DNA of 8,793 nucleotides from Spirochaeta sp. (lineage in GTDB: Bacteria > Spirochaetota > Spirochaetia > UBA9216). The stretch lies in the NCBI GenBank assembly GCA_003454605.1, contig DMKD01000259.1, positions 1 to 8,793 of the forward strand. Reading direction: 5' to 3'. Shown here one piece after another: positions 1 through 6,649 of the stretch; the first letter of the stretch is position 1, and each line of letters starts with the position of its first letter. The notes below the pieces were generated by a model that did no database searches, was not told the DNA's origin, and saw only the letters and a program-made list of their open reading frames with translations. Position numbers and translations under genes: made by a program.

Positions 1-303
1 TGGAGTAAAAACAAGTTTAACGGAAGAATGGAGATGAACGAGATCCCCGGTTCAGAATTTGAGATTCCAGTCGATCTCGTCCTTATCGCCGCAGGCTTTG
101 TTCACCTTGAAGGCGGCGATCTGCTTAAATCACTTGATCCTAGAATGGACCCGCACGGAAACATCGAAACAAAGCCCAACGGAGAAACATCAATCCCCGG
201 CGTCTTTGCAGCCGGCGATGCGGCATCAGGGGCATCCCTCGTGGTTCGCGCGATGGAATCAGGCAGAATTGCAGCTGAAACAATTGATGACTACCTGCAG
301 TAG
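1..303 (+). CDS. gltD: Glutamate synthase small subunit, C-terminal fragment (5' end outside window)
   Basis: This is the last 100 codons of a gene whose frame is open from base 1 and stops with TAG at 301-303. The fragment carries the end of the GltD NAD(P)H/FAD oxidoreductase module: a VDLVLIAAGF strand closing the NADPH-binding domain, then the FAD-binding signature TSIPGVFAAGDAASGASLVV and an ending GRIAAETIDDYLQ typical of GltD. In the GltBD complex this cytosolic subunit oxidises NADPH and passes electrons through FAD and Fe-S clusters to the large subunit, which makes glutamate from glutamine and 2-oxoglutarate. The N-terminal Fe-S part is not visible, so a related GltD-like oxidoreductase (for example a sulfide dehydrogenase subunit) cannot be fully excluded. 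The internal ATG at 28 lies inside the conserved domain and is not the start. The gene is convergent with the importer operon and separated from it by a hairpin. Confidence 0.88.
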   Translation, partial: WSKNKFNGRMEMNEIPGSEFEIPVDLVLIAAGFVHLEGGDLLKSLDPRMDPHGNIETKPNGETSIPGVFAAGDAASGASLVVRAMESGRIAAETIDDYLQ

Positions 304-338
304 AATTATTATCAGTATTTAATTTATTACATAATGAA

Positions 339-387
339 CCCCGCAGCCGTACAACAATTCTGTATCGGCTGCGGGGGGCTTTTATTT
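339..387 (+). terminator. Rho-independent terminator after gltD, possibly acting on both strands
   Basis: CCCCGCAGCCG (339-349) pairs perfectly with CGGCTGCGGGG (366-376). Inside, TACA (350-353) can pair with TGTA (361-364) past one bulged T, leaving a 7-nt loop. TTTTATTT follows at 380-387, which suits termination of the + strand gltD transcript, whose stop is 35 nt upstream. Read from the - strand the same stem lies 15 nt beyond the stop of the last importer gene, but the bases after it (UUCAUUAUGU) form only a weak U-run. Termination in that direction is therefore less certain. Confidence 0.85.
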
Positions 388-391
388 AACT

Positions 392-1366
392 TCAATCATA
401 CAAATGACAGGCTGTTGAATGCCCTTTACCAACCAATTTCAACTCAGGCATACATTCTCTGCATTTATCAAACGCTTTCGAACACCTTGGGTGAAACGGA
501 CATCCGCTTGGAGGATTCATCGGACTCGGAACATCTCCCTGCAGAACAATCCGATCTTCTTTTGCACCCGGTGTGGGTACCGGAATCGCGGACAGCAAAG
601 CCTGAGTATAGGGGTGCATCGGATTATCAAACAAGCTGTGTTTTTCAGCAAGCTCAACCACTCTCCCGAGATACATAACTGCTACTCTGTCACTTATATG
701 CTTAACAACACTTAGATCATGCGCGATAAAAATGTATGTCAAATTCTTCTGCTGCTTCAAATCCTGCATCAGGTTAATAACCTGAGCCTGAAGAGAAACA
801 TCCAATGCCGAAACAGGCTCATCGGCAATAATAATCTCCGGCTCGACAGCAAGAGCCCTTGCAATACCGATCCTCTGACGCTGCCCGCCTGAAAACTCAA
901 ATGGATATCGGGTATAATAACTCGGATCAAGCCCAACCTGACCCAGCAGCTCCTTAACCTGTTCATCCCTGTCCGCACGGCTTTTAATAAGCTTATGGAT
1001 TATCAGCGGCTCGCCGACATTCTCAGCAATGGTCAACCTGGGATTCAGTGAAGCGTAAGGGTCCTGAAAAACCATCTGAATCTTTTTCCTCATCTTCAAC
1101 AGGGACTTCCCTTTTAATGAGGAGAGATCAGTTCCGCGGTAATAAATCTTACCCTTACTGGCATCCAGAAGTCTCATTATCATTCTGCCGGTTGTTGATT
1201 TACCGCAGCCTGATTCTCCTACAATGCCCAGAGTTTCACCCTTCTCCACTGCAAGATTTACACCGTCGACTGCATGTACAAAAGAAGGTTTTCCGGGATT
1301 ATACTTGTCTCTGACTTTAAATGTTTTGCTTATATTTTCAAGCTCCAATAATATTTCTGTTGTCAA
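392..1366 (-). CDS. dppF: Peptide/nickel-family ABC importer ATPase, DppF/OppF type
   Basis: This 324-residue cytosolic ATPase is one of the two nucleotide-binding subunits that power a family-5 importer. Visible motifs are Walker A GESGCGKST (50-58), Q-loop Q101 in VFQDP, ABC signature FSGGQRQR (158-165), Walker B IIIADEP (178-184), D-loop SALD (186-189) and switch His216. The C-terminal oligopeptide-transporter extension begins near HPYTQALL and holds C289, C295, C302 and C320, with an extra C305. The spacing C-x5-C-x6-C-x17-C matches the partner ATPase and fits the [4Fe-4S] site known in this family. The start is TTG at 1366-1364: no ATG or GTG lies between it and the SD-like AAGGGG (1374-1379, spacing 7), and the next Met is residue 62. 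The start overlaps the stop of the upstream ATPase gene by 4 bp (TTGA), so translation is probably coupled. It is the last gene of the operon. The symbol denotes family only; the substrate is unknown. Confidence 0.95.
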   Translation of the reverse strand: MTTEILLELENISKTFKVRDKYNPGKPSFVHAVDGVNLAVEKGETLGIVGESGCGKSTTGRMIMRLLDASKGKIYYRGTDLSSLKGKSLLKMRKKIQMVFQDPYASLNPRLTIAENVGEPLIIHKLIKSRADRDEQVKELLGQVGLDPSYYTRYPFEFSGGQRQRIGIARALAVEPEIIIADEPVSALDVSLQAQVINLMQDLKQQKNLTYIFIAHDLSVVKHISDRVAVMYLGRVVELAEKHSLFDNPMHPYTQALLSAIPVPTPGAKEDRIVLQGDVPSPMNPPSGCPFHPRCSKAFDKCRECMPELKLVGKGHSTACHLYD

Positions 1367-2361
1367 TTTGTCACCCCTTCACTCTTTGCCTTCTGCCAGT
1401 GATAACAGCTTACAAAATGCCCATTTTCCACTTCAACCATATCAGGAACATCTTTGCGGCAGGTTTCATCGGCATACTTGCAGCGATTGCTAAAACGGCA
1501 GCCCTCAGGGAAGTCAGAAGCACCCGGAACCATACCGGGAATGGCAAACAGACGTTCTGTTTCCTGATCAATCCTGGGAATCGACTCCATTAGTCCCTGC
1601 GTATAAGGATGACAGGGATTGTTAAACAGCTTCTCTGTAGACGCATATTCAGCAACCTTCCCCGCATACATTACCACTATCCGGTCAGTCATCTCGGCGA
1701 CAACGCCAAGGTCGTGAGTAATAAGAATGATCGACATCCCAATCTCAACCTGTAAATCTCTTAGAAGATCAAGAATCTGCGCTTGAATTGTAACATCAAG
1801 TGCAGTAGTCGGCTCATCCGCAATAATCAGCTGCGGGTCACAGGCTAAAGCCATTGCAATCATCACCCGCTGCCGCATTCCTCCCGACATCTCATGAGGA
1901 TAATTATTTGCCCTCTTTTCGGGATCAGGAATACCAACCTTTTTCAGCAGCTCCACTACCTTTCCTGCGGCCTCATCTTTACTGACATCATTATGAGTTC
2001 GGATAGCTTCAGCTATCTGTTTGGTTATCGTGTAAACCGGGTTGAGCGAGGTCATAGGTTCCTGGAAAATCATTGAGATAGAATTCCCTCTGATCTCCAT
2101 CAACTCTTTCTCAGTGGCGTTAACGAGATCCTTACCCTGAAATACAATTTCACCGTCTACAATTTGACCTTGCGGTTTAGGAAGAAGGCCTAGAATTGAG
2201 AGCGCAGTTACAGATTTGCCGCTTCCTGATTCTCCGACTATACCCAATGTTTCTTTTGGTTTTACTTCAAAAGAAACGCCATCTACTGATTTAGCATAGC
2301 CGTTTGCTGTCTTAAAGTATGTTTTAAGGTTTTTTATTTTTAGCAAAGCTTCTTTCTCCAT
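1363..2361 (-). CDS. dppD: Peptide/nickel-family ABC importer ATPase, DppD/OppD type
   Basis: This 332-residue ATPase is the second nucleotide-binding subunit and is expected to form a heterodimer with the DppF-type protein under the two permeases. Motifs in order are Walker A GESGSGKS (43-50), Q-loop Q100 in IFQEPMTSLNP, signature MSGGMRQR (158-165), Walker B LIIADEP (178-184), D-loop TALD (186-189) and switch His216. HPYTQGLMESIP then leads into the C-terminal extension with C288, C294, C301 and C319, again spaced C-x5-C-x6-C-x17-C as in family members that bind a [4Fe-4S] cluster. ATG at 2361 lies 2 nt after the TAA of the permease gene, with AAGG (2371-2374) 9 nt upstream. The length is normal for the family, and MSGGMRQRVMIAMAL is typical of the D rather than the F subunit. 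Confidence 0.95.
   Translation of the reverse strand: MEKEALLKIKNLKTYFKTANGYAKSVDGVSFEVKPKETLGIVGESGSGKSVTALSILGLLPKPQGQIVDGEIVFQGKDLVNATEKELMEIRGNSISMIFQEPMTSLNPVYTITKQIAEAIRTHNDVSKDEAAGKVVELLKKVGIPDPEKRANNYPHEMSGGMRQRVMIAMALACDPQLIIADEPTTALDVTIQAQILDLLRDLQVEIGMSIILITHDLGVVAEMTDRIVVMYAGKVAEYASTEKLFNNPCHPYTQGLMESIPRIDQETERLFAIPGMVPGASDFPEGCRFSNRCKYADETCRKDVPDMVEVENGHFVSCYHWQKAKSEGVTN
1374..1379 (-). promoter_or_regulatory. Ribosome binding site deciding the TTG start of the dppF-type gene
   Basis: AAGGGG on the - strand lies 7 nt before TTG (1366-1364), inside the last codons of the upstream ATPase gene. No other start codon in this frame is positioned to use it. It supports a non-ATG start with a TTGA overlap. 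Confidence 0.7.
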
Positions 2362-2363
2362 AA

Positions 2364-3206
2364 TTATACACCTTGAATATCATGCCTGAATCTCGGATCC
2401 ATTTGATCTCTCAATGTATCGCCAACAATATTGAAAGATAAAACCGTAAGAACAATAAAAAGCCCCGGAAAGATCAGCAGCCATGGAGCTCGTGACAGAT
2501 ATAAAGCTCCCTCAGAAAGCATACTTCCCCAACTCGGAATTTCCGGAGGCAGTCCCAATCCGAGAAAATCCAGAGAGGCCATATCAAGCAGAGAAAAGGC
2601 AAAAGTGAACGTCGCTTGAACTATTACCGGGGAAATTAAATTGGGAAGAATATGCTTAAATATCAAACGCATATTACTCGCACCGGCAGCCCGGAATGCA
2701 TCCACAAAAACCTCTTCCTTCAACTTCAATGTTAATCCGTAAACGATCCTTGTCGTCCTGGTAAGATAAGTAACACCAACAGCGAGGATCACATTTAACA
2801 TACCCCGCCCTAGAATACTGACAAGAACAAGAGCAAGCAGAAGCGATGGAAACGCCATCATAACATCAATGATACGCATAAGAACAGCATCCAATCTCTT
2901 ATAAAACCCGGCAAACAAGCCTATACATACCCCAGCTACCATTGAAAAGATAACAACCCCAGCTGATGCGATGAGACTGGTTCTCGCTCCGTAAATTATT
3001 CTGCTGAATATATCCCGACCGAAATTGTCAGTCCCAAAAAAATGCAGGCTGTTCATAGACTGCAGTCTTTCTTCATGCATCATTTCGTAGGGATCATAGG
3101 GCGCTAAAAGCGGTGCAAAAAGACCCAGCACTATTAAAATCAATAAAAAAAGCATACCAATAAAAGTAATTTTTCTTGAGTTCATCATTTTCAGTATATT
3201 TTTCAT
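2364..3206 (-). CDS. dppC: Peptide/nickel-family ABC importer permease, DppC/OppC type
   Basis: This 280-residue inner-membrane permease subunit has a short cytoplasmic N-terminus and a first membrane helix at about 13-36. The OppC-type periplasmic link follows, with HFFGTDNFGRDIFSR (55-69) and YGARTSL (72-78). Five further hydrophobic segments lie near 81-104, 114-134, 135-155, 190-213 and 241-262. The cytoplasmic EAA coupling loop that contacts the ATPases is VDAFRAAGASNMRLIFKHI (168-186), with the conserved Gly at 175 and Pro at 188. The C-terminal DFLGLGLPPEIPSWG (213-227) and GDTLRDQMDPR (262-272) are hallmark OppC/DppC sequences. ATG at 3206 overlaps the TGA of the preceding permease gene by 4 bp (ATGA), with GGGGAG (3213-3218) 6 nt upstream. 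The protein is full length. Substrate choice is not readable from this subunit. Confidence 0.95.
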   Translation of the reverse strand: MKNILKMMNSRKITFIGMLFLLILIVLGLFAPLLAPYDPYEMMHEERLQSMNSLHFFGTDNFGRDIFSRIIYGARTSLIASAGVVIFSMVAGVCIGLFAGFYKRLDAVLMRIIDVMMAFPSLLLALVLVSILGRGMLNVILAVGVTYLTRTTRIVYGLTLKLKEEVFVDAFRAAGASNMRLIFKHILPNLISPVIVQATFTFAFSLLDMASLDFLGLGLPPEIPSWGSMLSEGALYLSRAPWLLIFPGLFIVLTVLSFNIVGDTLRDQMDPRFRHDIQGV

Positions 3207-4165
3207 TTGGTGCTCCCCGTTCCATGCTGGATTCTTGGATCAAGCATCACATAGGAGATGTCTACCAAAAGATTTATAAGCATATATATCAAAGCAATTA
3301 CCAGGATTATACCCTGAAGCACAGGGTAATCACGCCGGAGAATACTGTCTACAACAAGCCTGCCGATTCCCGGCAGAGAAAAAACAGTCTCGGTCACAAC
3401 GGTACCGGAAACCAGTGCTGCAAAAGTAAAACCAAGTGCAGATGCAACAGCGTTCAGGCTGTTCCGGAAAACATGCTTGATATTAACAAGATGCTCAGCC
3501 AAACCTTTTGCCCTGGCTGTTCTGACATAGTCTTCTTTCAAAACATCCAGCATGCTTGCCCTTGTAAGTCTGATAATCAATGCCGAGTTCGGTGCAGCCA
3601 AGGTGATGCTCGGAAGAATGAGATAAACAAGGTTTGCAATGCTTCCGCCGTCAACAATCGAAGGGAAACCGGAAGTTGGAAAAATATGCAGTTTCACAGC
3701 AAAAATTGTCATCAAATTTAAACCAAGCCAAAATGTCGGGATTGATGCAAAAGTCATTGATAAACCGGATACAACCTGATCGGTACGCGTTCCATATCGC
3801 GTTGACGACAGATACCCTACAGGAATACCGATAACGACAATTATAAATAGAGTCATCAACGAAAGAAGAATACTCGTTTCCGCTCTGCTTAAAATCACAC
3901 TGCCGACAGGCTGGTGAAAGAAAATAGAAGTACCCATATCTCCGGATAAGAGATTTTTCAGCCACTTACCATACTGTACAGCAACGGGCTGATCCAGACC
4001 CATTTCAACCCTCAACTGTTCGACCTGTTCCGGAGTTGCCAAATCACCGAGCATAATCTGCGCGGGATCTCCGGGAATAAGGTGTATAAATAAAAAAACA
4101 ACTATCGAGACCATCAGAAGAGATGGTATCATCGATAGTATCCGACGAATAATATATCTAACCAT
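3203..4165 (-). CDS. dppB: Peptide/nickel-family ABC importer permease, DppB/OppB type
   Basis: This 320-residue inner-membrane permease begins MVRYIIRRI, the usual DppB start. The first membrane helix is at about 10-30, followed by PGDPAQIMLG and a periplasmic region with LGLDQP-like MGLDQPVAVQY (55-65). Further helices lie near 98-119, 134-156, 178-200, 242-262 and 284-305. The EAA loop is EDYVRTARAKGLAEHLVNIK (211-230) with conserved Gly221. FSLPGIGRLVVDSILRRDYP (262-281) is the strongly conserved family stretch, and it ends YVMLDPRIQ. It pairs with the DppC-type subunit to form the channel. ATG at 4165 has a good ribosome site AAAGGTGG (4169-4176) directly beside the U-run of the hairpin between this gene and the binding-protein gene. 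Its expression may therefore be set below that of the binding protein. Confidence 0.95.
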   Translation of the reverse strand: MVRYIIRRILSMIPSLLMVSIVVFLFIHLIPGDPAQIMLGDLATPEQVEQLRVEMGLDQPVAVQYGKWLKNLLSGDMGTSIFFHQPVGSVILSRAETSILLSLMTLFIIVVIGIPVGYLSSTRYGTRTDQVVSGLSMTFASIPTFWLGLNLMTIFAVKLHIFPTSGFPSIVDGGSIANLVYLILPSITLAAPNSALIIRLTRASMLDVLKEDYVRTARAKGLAEHLVNIKHVFRNSLNAVASALGFTFAALVSGTVVTETVFSLPGIGRLVVDSILRRDYPVLQGIILVIALIYMLINLLVDISYVMLDPRIQHGTGSTK

Positions 4166-4176
4166 AAGCCACCTTT

Positions 4177-4205
4177 AAAAAACCGGCCGGAAAAACCGGC
4201 CGGTT
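4177..4205 (-). terminator. Intra-operon hairpin/partial terminator between binding-protein and permease genes
   Basis: Read on the - strand, AACCGGCCGG (4205-4196), a UUUUU loop (4195-4191) and CCGGCCGGUU (4190-4181) form a perfect 10-bp stem, and the U-run extends over 4182-4177 (six U). The stem starts 7 nt after the binding-protein stop codon (4215-4213) and ends just before the permease ribosome site. It has the form of an intrinsic terminator. Because the downstream genes clearly belong to the same importer, it probably stops only part of the transcripts, or protects the 3' end of a processed upstream mRNA. Confidence 0.85.
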
Positions 4206-4212
4206 ATAAAAT

Positions 4213-5802
4213 CTATTTCAGATCACATCCCCAGAACTTCGGCCAAATCAACTGTGTTGATCCAAACCCTTTCAGATTCGGTGTATGGACATCAAAGTTG
4301 TAGACATCTCCGATCTTAACGATAGGCATCTGTTCGAAAATCAACTCCTGTGTTTCAGTCCAGACTTTTCTACGTTTTTCAGGATCGATAGTTGTGGTAA
4401 AGGCATCTGCCATTTCATGTTTCTCATCAGTTGCCCACCAGCCTGGATATGCATCACTCATATAGGAGTACAAAATCGGATCGGGGACAAACCCGTGATG
4501 TGTGAAGAAGATATCCCATTGACTTGCATCGCCACGCTTAGAAATTAGAGTCGCCCAGTCATATACCTGAAGGTCTACGTTGAATCCGGCATCTTTCATC
4601 AGTTTGGCAAATACTATTCCAATATCGTTATGAATCTTATAGGCAGAAGAAACCATGAAGGTTATCTTTTCTCCATTATAGCCGGCTTCATCTGCTATTG
4701 CCTTTGCTTTCGCTGCATCTTTTATATTATAAAGATCGGTACCTGCCTTTGTATACCATGAAGTATTTTCCGGCATCATTGCACCGTTTGCAGACCATAG
4801 GCTTTCAGGGCCTACCGCTGTGGCTAGTGCTGCATCCATATCCAGACACGCAAGCAGCGCCTGCCGCAGCTTATAATTACCCTTAAAAATACCGTCGTTA
4901 GAGTTGAAGAACATCATCGGCATTATTACACCCTCATTAACAAGTGTTGTTATAGAAGAATCATCTTCAAGCATTTCATAGAGGTCACCGGAAATCTGTG
5001 ATGCATAATCATAATCGCCCGCTTTTACACCGTTTACTCTGGTTCCTACATCCGGAACTGGAATGAAATAGATTTCATCAAAAATGGCTTCTCTTTTTCC
5101 GGCATAACCGTCAGAGGCCTCACTTCTTGCTGCATAGTCATCAAACTTTGCAAGTAGAATATGTCGCCCTGGATTTCTTTCTACAAATCTGTAAGGTCCG
5201 GTACCGATATAATCAGTTTCTGCGATTGGTTCTTTTGTTGCTGCAGCTACTATCTCTGCAGGATAGATTACAGGTCCGCCGTTGATAAATGCGAGCAGAG
5301 CTTTCCAGGGTGCAAAAACATCATTTAAAACCATCTTCACAACATAATCTGATTCAGCTGTTACACCAACAACGTGATTATAAAGAACACTTCCTCTCGA
5401 ACCGTATTCTCCCCACCTGTCCATCGATGCAACAACATCTGCTGAAGTCATCTCTTTACCATTGTGAAATTTTACACCCTTACGCAGACTGAGAGTGATA
5501 ACCTTTCCGTCAGCACTTATATCTTCACTTTCCACAAGCATCGGTACAGGATCATACTTACTGTTGAAAGTATACAATCCCTCAAACACATGCTGTGCAA
5601 TAGTAGTTCCCTGGTCAGAGGTTATTACCTGCTGATCGAGACTTGGAGGTTCTGCAATAGTTGCATACCTCATTACTTTAACAGGTGCCTCTGCCACAAC
5701 AGCCGCTTCTTCCTGTTCGCCTCCTGCAAAAACGGTGCTTGTAAAAACAGCAGCCATTATCACAGCTAACACGATCAGTAATGCTTTTTTTGAACCAATC
5801 AT
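4213..5802 (-). CDS. Periplasmic solute-binding protein of a peptide/nickel-type ABC importer (family 5)
   Basis: This 529-residue protein, about the length of E. coli DppA, captures substrate in the periplasm for the permeases encoded next. Residues 1-26 are a signal peptide: MIGSKK, a hydrophobic core, and a likely cut after VFA before GGEQEEAA. There is no lipobox Cys, so the protein is probably soluble, implying an outer membrane. Family-5 landmarks are FEGLYTF (73-79), LRKGVKFHNGKEMTSADVV (106-124), IGTGPYRFVER (199-209), an ALLACLD segment (315-321) and IVKIGDVYNFDVH near the end. Aligned by eye, the OppA/DppA loop holding the Asp that binds the peptide alpha-amine reads THHGFVPDP (434-442) here, with Phe438 at that position. 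A free N-terminal peptide is therefore a doubtful ligand. ATG at 5802 has a near-perfect SD GAGGAGG (5814-5808). It is the first gene of the operon and is driven by the promoter at 5874-5903. Confidence 0.93.
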   Translation of the reverse strand: MIGSKKALLIVLAVIMAAVFTSTVFAGGEQEEAAVVAEAPVKVMRYATIAEPPSLDQQVITSDQGTTIAQHVFEGLYTFNSKYDPVPMLVESEDISADGKVITLSLRKGVKFHNGKEMTSADVVASMDRWGEYGSRGSVLYNHVVGVTAESDYVVKMVLNDVFAPWKALLAFINGGPVIYPAEIVAAATKEPIAETDYIGTGPYRFVERNPGRHILLAKFDDYAARSEASDGYAGKREAIFDEIYFIPVPDVGTRVNGVKAGDYDYASQISGDLYEMLEDDSSITTLVNEGVIMPMMFFNSNDGIFKGNYKLRQALLACLDMDAALATAVGPESLWSANGAMMPENTSWYTKAGTDLYNIKDAAKAKAIADEAGYNGEKITFMVSSAYKIHNDIGIVFAKLMKDAGFNVDLQVYDWATLISKRGDASQWDIFFTHHGFVPDPILYSYMSDAYPGWWATDEKHEMADAFTTTIDPEKRRKVWTETQELIFEQMPIVKIGDVYNFDVHTPNLKGFGSTQLIWPKFWGCDLK

Positions 5803-5807
5803 TATTT

Positions 5808-5814
5808 CCTCCTC
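5808..5814 (-). promoter_or_regulatory. Strong ribosome binding site of the solute-binding protein gene
   Basis: GAGGAGG on the - strand sits 5 nt before the ATG at 5802. It is the closest to consensus of the ribosome sites in this window. That agrees with a binding protein made in excess over its transporter. Confidence 0.85.
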
Positions 5815-5873
5815 GATTATCTCCGGACCTCGATATAAAATTCAGTTTTCCGGCTTTTCAAATAAGCATCTTA

Positions 5874-5903
5874 ATTATATGAGCATAAAAATCTTTTAGT
5901 CAA
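5874..5903 (-). promoter_or_regulatory. Sigma-70-type promoter of the importer operon
   Basis: On the - strand TTGACT (5903-5898) and a perfect TATAAT (5879-5874) are separated by 18 bp. A/T tracts upstream (about 5904-5940) could act as an UP-like element. Transcription would begin near 5867, giving a leader of about 65 nt before the binding-protein ATG. I see no strong hairpin in that leader. Confidence 0.75.
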
Positions 5904-5937
5904 GAAAAATTTTTTTGTTGCCTAAATATTTTTGTTG
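5901..5937. promoter_or_regulatory. Candidate operator: TTTTTGTTG-type repeats between the divergent promoters
   Basis: Two direct copies of TTTTTGTTG occur at 5912-5920 and 5929-5937, 17 bp apart start to start. An inverted near-copy, CAAGAAAAA, lies at 5901-5909. The inverted and first direct copies form a 20-bp imperfect palindrome (8 of 10 positions pair). The outer copies overlap the -35 element of the importer promoter and that of the regulator promoter respectively, so a bound protein could affect both. The low complexity of the tract makes chance repeats possible. Confidence 0.45.
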
Positions 5938-5964
5938 TATCTTTTCCTGTTTCCGGTATATAAT
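5935..5964 (+). promoter_or_regulatory. Promoter of the DauR-like regulator operon
   Basis: A perfect TATAAT -10 lies at 5959-5964. A weak -35, TTGTAT (5935-5940), sits 18 bp upstream. The predicted start of transcription is about 5971-5972, which coincides with the ATG chosen for the regulator. The weak -35 and its overlap with the repeats fit a low-level, autoregulated promoter. Confidence 0.6.
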
Positions 5965-5971
5965 CAGCACA

Positions 5972-6649
5972 ATGAAGAATATTTATGAAGAAGAAAAATT
6001 TTTAAAAGGTCTTGTAAAGGCATTGGCAGCACAGTTTGGGCCCTCCTGCGAGGTTCTTCTGCATGATTTAAAGGATCAGCCTTATGATCATACTATTGTC
6101 GCAATTGAAAATGGCCAGATAACTGGACGTAAAGTAAACGACTGCGGAACAAATCTCGGACTGGAAGTTTTACGCGGTACTAATGTAGAGGGTGATAAAT
6201 ATAATTATTTCACCCAGACCAAAGACGGCAAGATGCTTCGCTCTACCACTATTTATATTCGTGATGACGATGATGAGGTTATAGGATGCCTCTGCATCAA
6301 TATGGATATTACTGATTTTATAATGGCAAGCAAAACTATTGCAACCATAACACAGCGTCAAAATGATGAGTTCAACTCCGAAGAAACCGTTGAGGAAGAT
6401 TTTACCGGAGATATTAATGAACTGTTGGATGATATGATACAGCGATCTATCGAGCACGCCGGAAAACCAGTTGCCTTGATGACAAAAGCAGACAAAATTG
6501 AAGGCATCAGATATCTCGATGAAAAGGGTGCTCTTCTTATACAAAAATCAGGAGACAAAATTGCGCGTTTCTATGATATTTCAAAATATACTTTATACAG
6601 CTATCTGGAGGAAATCCGGAATGGCGATGATAATGGAAAATCAAAATGA
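5972..6649 (+). CDS. YheO/DauR-type transcriptional regulator (PAS-like plus HTH_22 domain)
   Basis: This 225-residue cytosolic DNA-binding protein has an N-terminal YheO-like PAS domain at about 8-120: FGPSCEVLLHDL (22-33), TIVAIENGQITGRKVND (41-57), DGKMLRSTTIYIRD (85-98) and GCLCINMD (105-112) are all family landmarks. An acidic linker follows (about 132-150). The C-terminal HTH_22 domain spans about 155-215, with KIEGIRYLDEKGALLIQKSG and a recognition region IARFYDISKYTLYSYL (197-212). The best-known relative, DauR of Pseudomonas, represses a D-arginine catabolic operon; others sit beside amino acid or purine genes. Here it lies between a divergent importer and a D-amino acid enzyme, so it probably controls both in response to substrate. 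I chose ATG 5972 over the in-frame TTG at 5915: homology starts after 5972, and the extra residues are Cys/Phe-rich and overlap the promoter. No SD precedes ATG 5972, so a leaderless mRNA is possible. Its TGA overlaps the next ATG by 4 bp. Confidence 0.88.
   Translation: MKNIYEEEKFLKGLVKALAAQFGPSCEVLLHDLKDQPYDHTIVAIENGQITGRKVNDCGTNLGLEVLRGTNVEGDKYNYFTQTKDGKMLRSTTIYIRDDDDEVIGCLCINMDITDFIMASKTIATITQRQNDEFNSEETVEEDFTGDINELLDDMIQRSIEHAGKPVALMTKADKIEGIRYLDEKGALLIQKSGDKIARFYDISKYTLYSYLEEIRNGDDNGKSK

Noticed and set aside
28..303. A separate 91-residue gene starting at ATG 28
   Set aside because: The frame is open from base 1 and the content is the C-terminal FAD/NADPH part of GltD, so ATG 28 is an internal methionine.
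3176..3721. 181-codon + strand reading frame opposite the permease genes
   Set aside because: It is antisense to well-conserved DppB/DppC coding sequence, its translation is Cys/Asn/Lys-rich with no recognisable domain, and it has no promoter or operon context.
5803..5867. Possible riboswitch in the leader of the importer operon
   Set aside because: The leader is only about 65 nt. The best pairing I find is a 5-bp CCGGA/TCCGG stem with a 22-nt loop, and no terminator or known aptamer pattern is present.
5901..5940. CRISPR-like or transposon-end repeats in the intergenic region
   Set aside because: The repeats are 9 bp, very T-rich and tied to promoter elements. There are no spacers of uniform length, no transposase and no target-site duplication.
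5915..5971. In-frame TTG at 5915 as start of the regulator, adding 19 residues
   Set aside because: The added residues are Cys/Phe-rich and unlike the family N-terminus, no SD precedes the TTG, and the stretch contains the TATAAT and -35 elements of the promoter.
6170..6544. 124-codon - strand reading frame opposite the regulator
   Set aside because: It lies entirely antisense to the conserved PAS and HTH coding sequence, and its product shows no known pattern.
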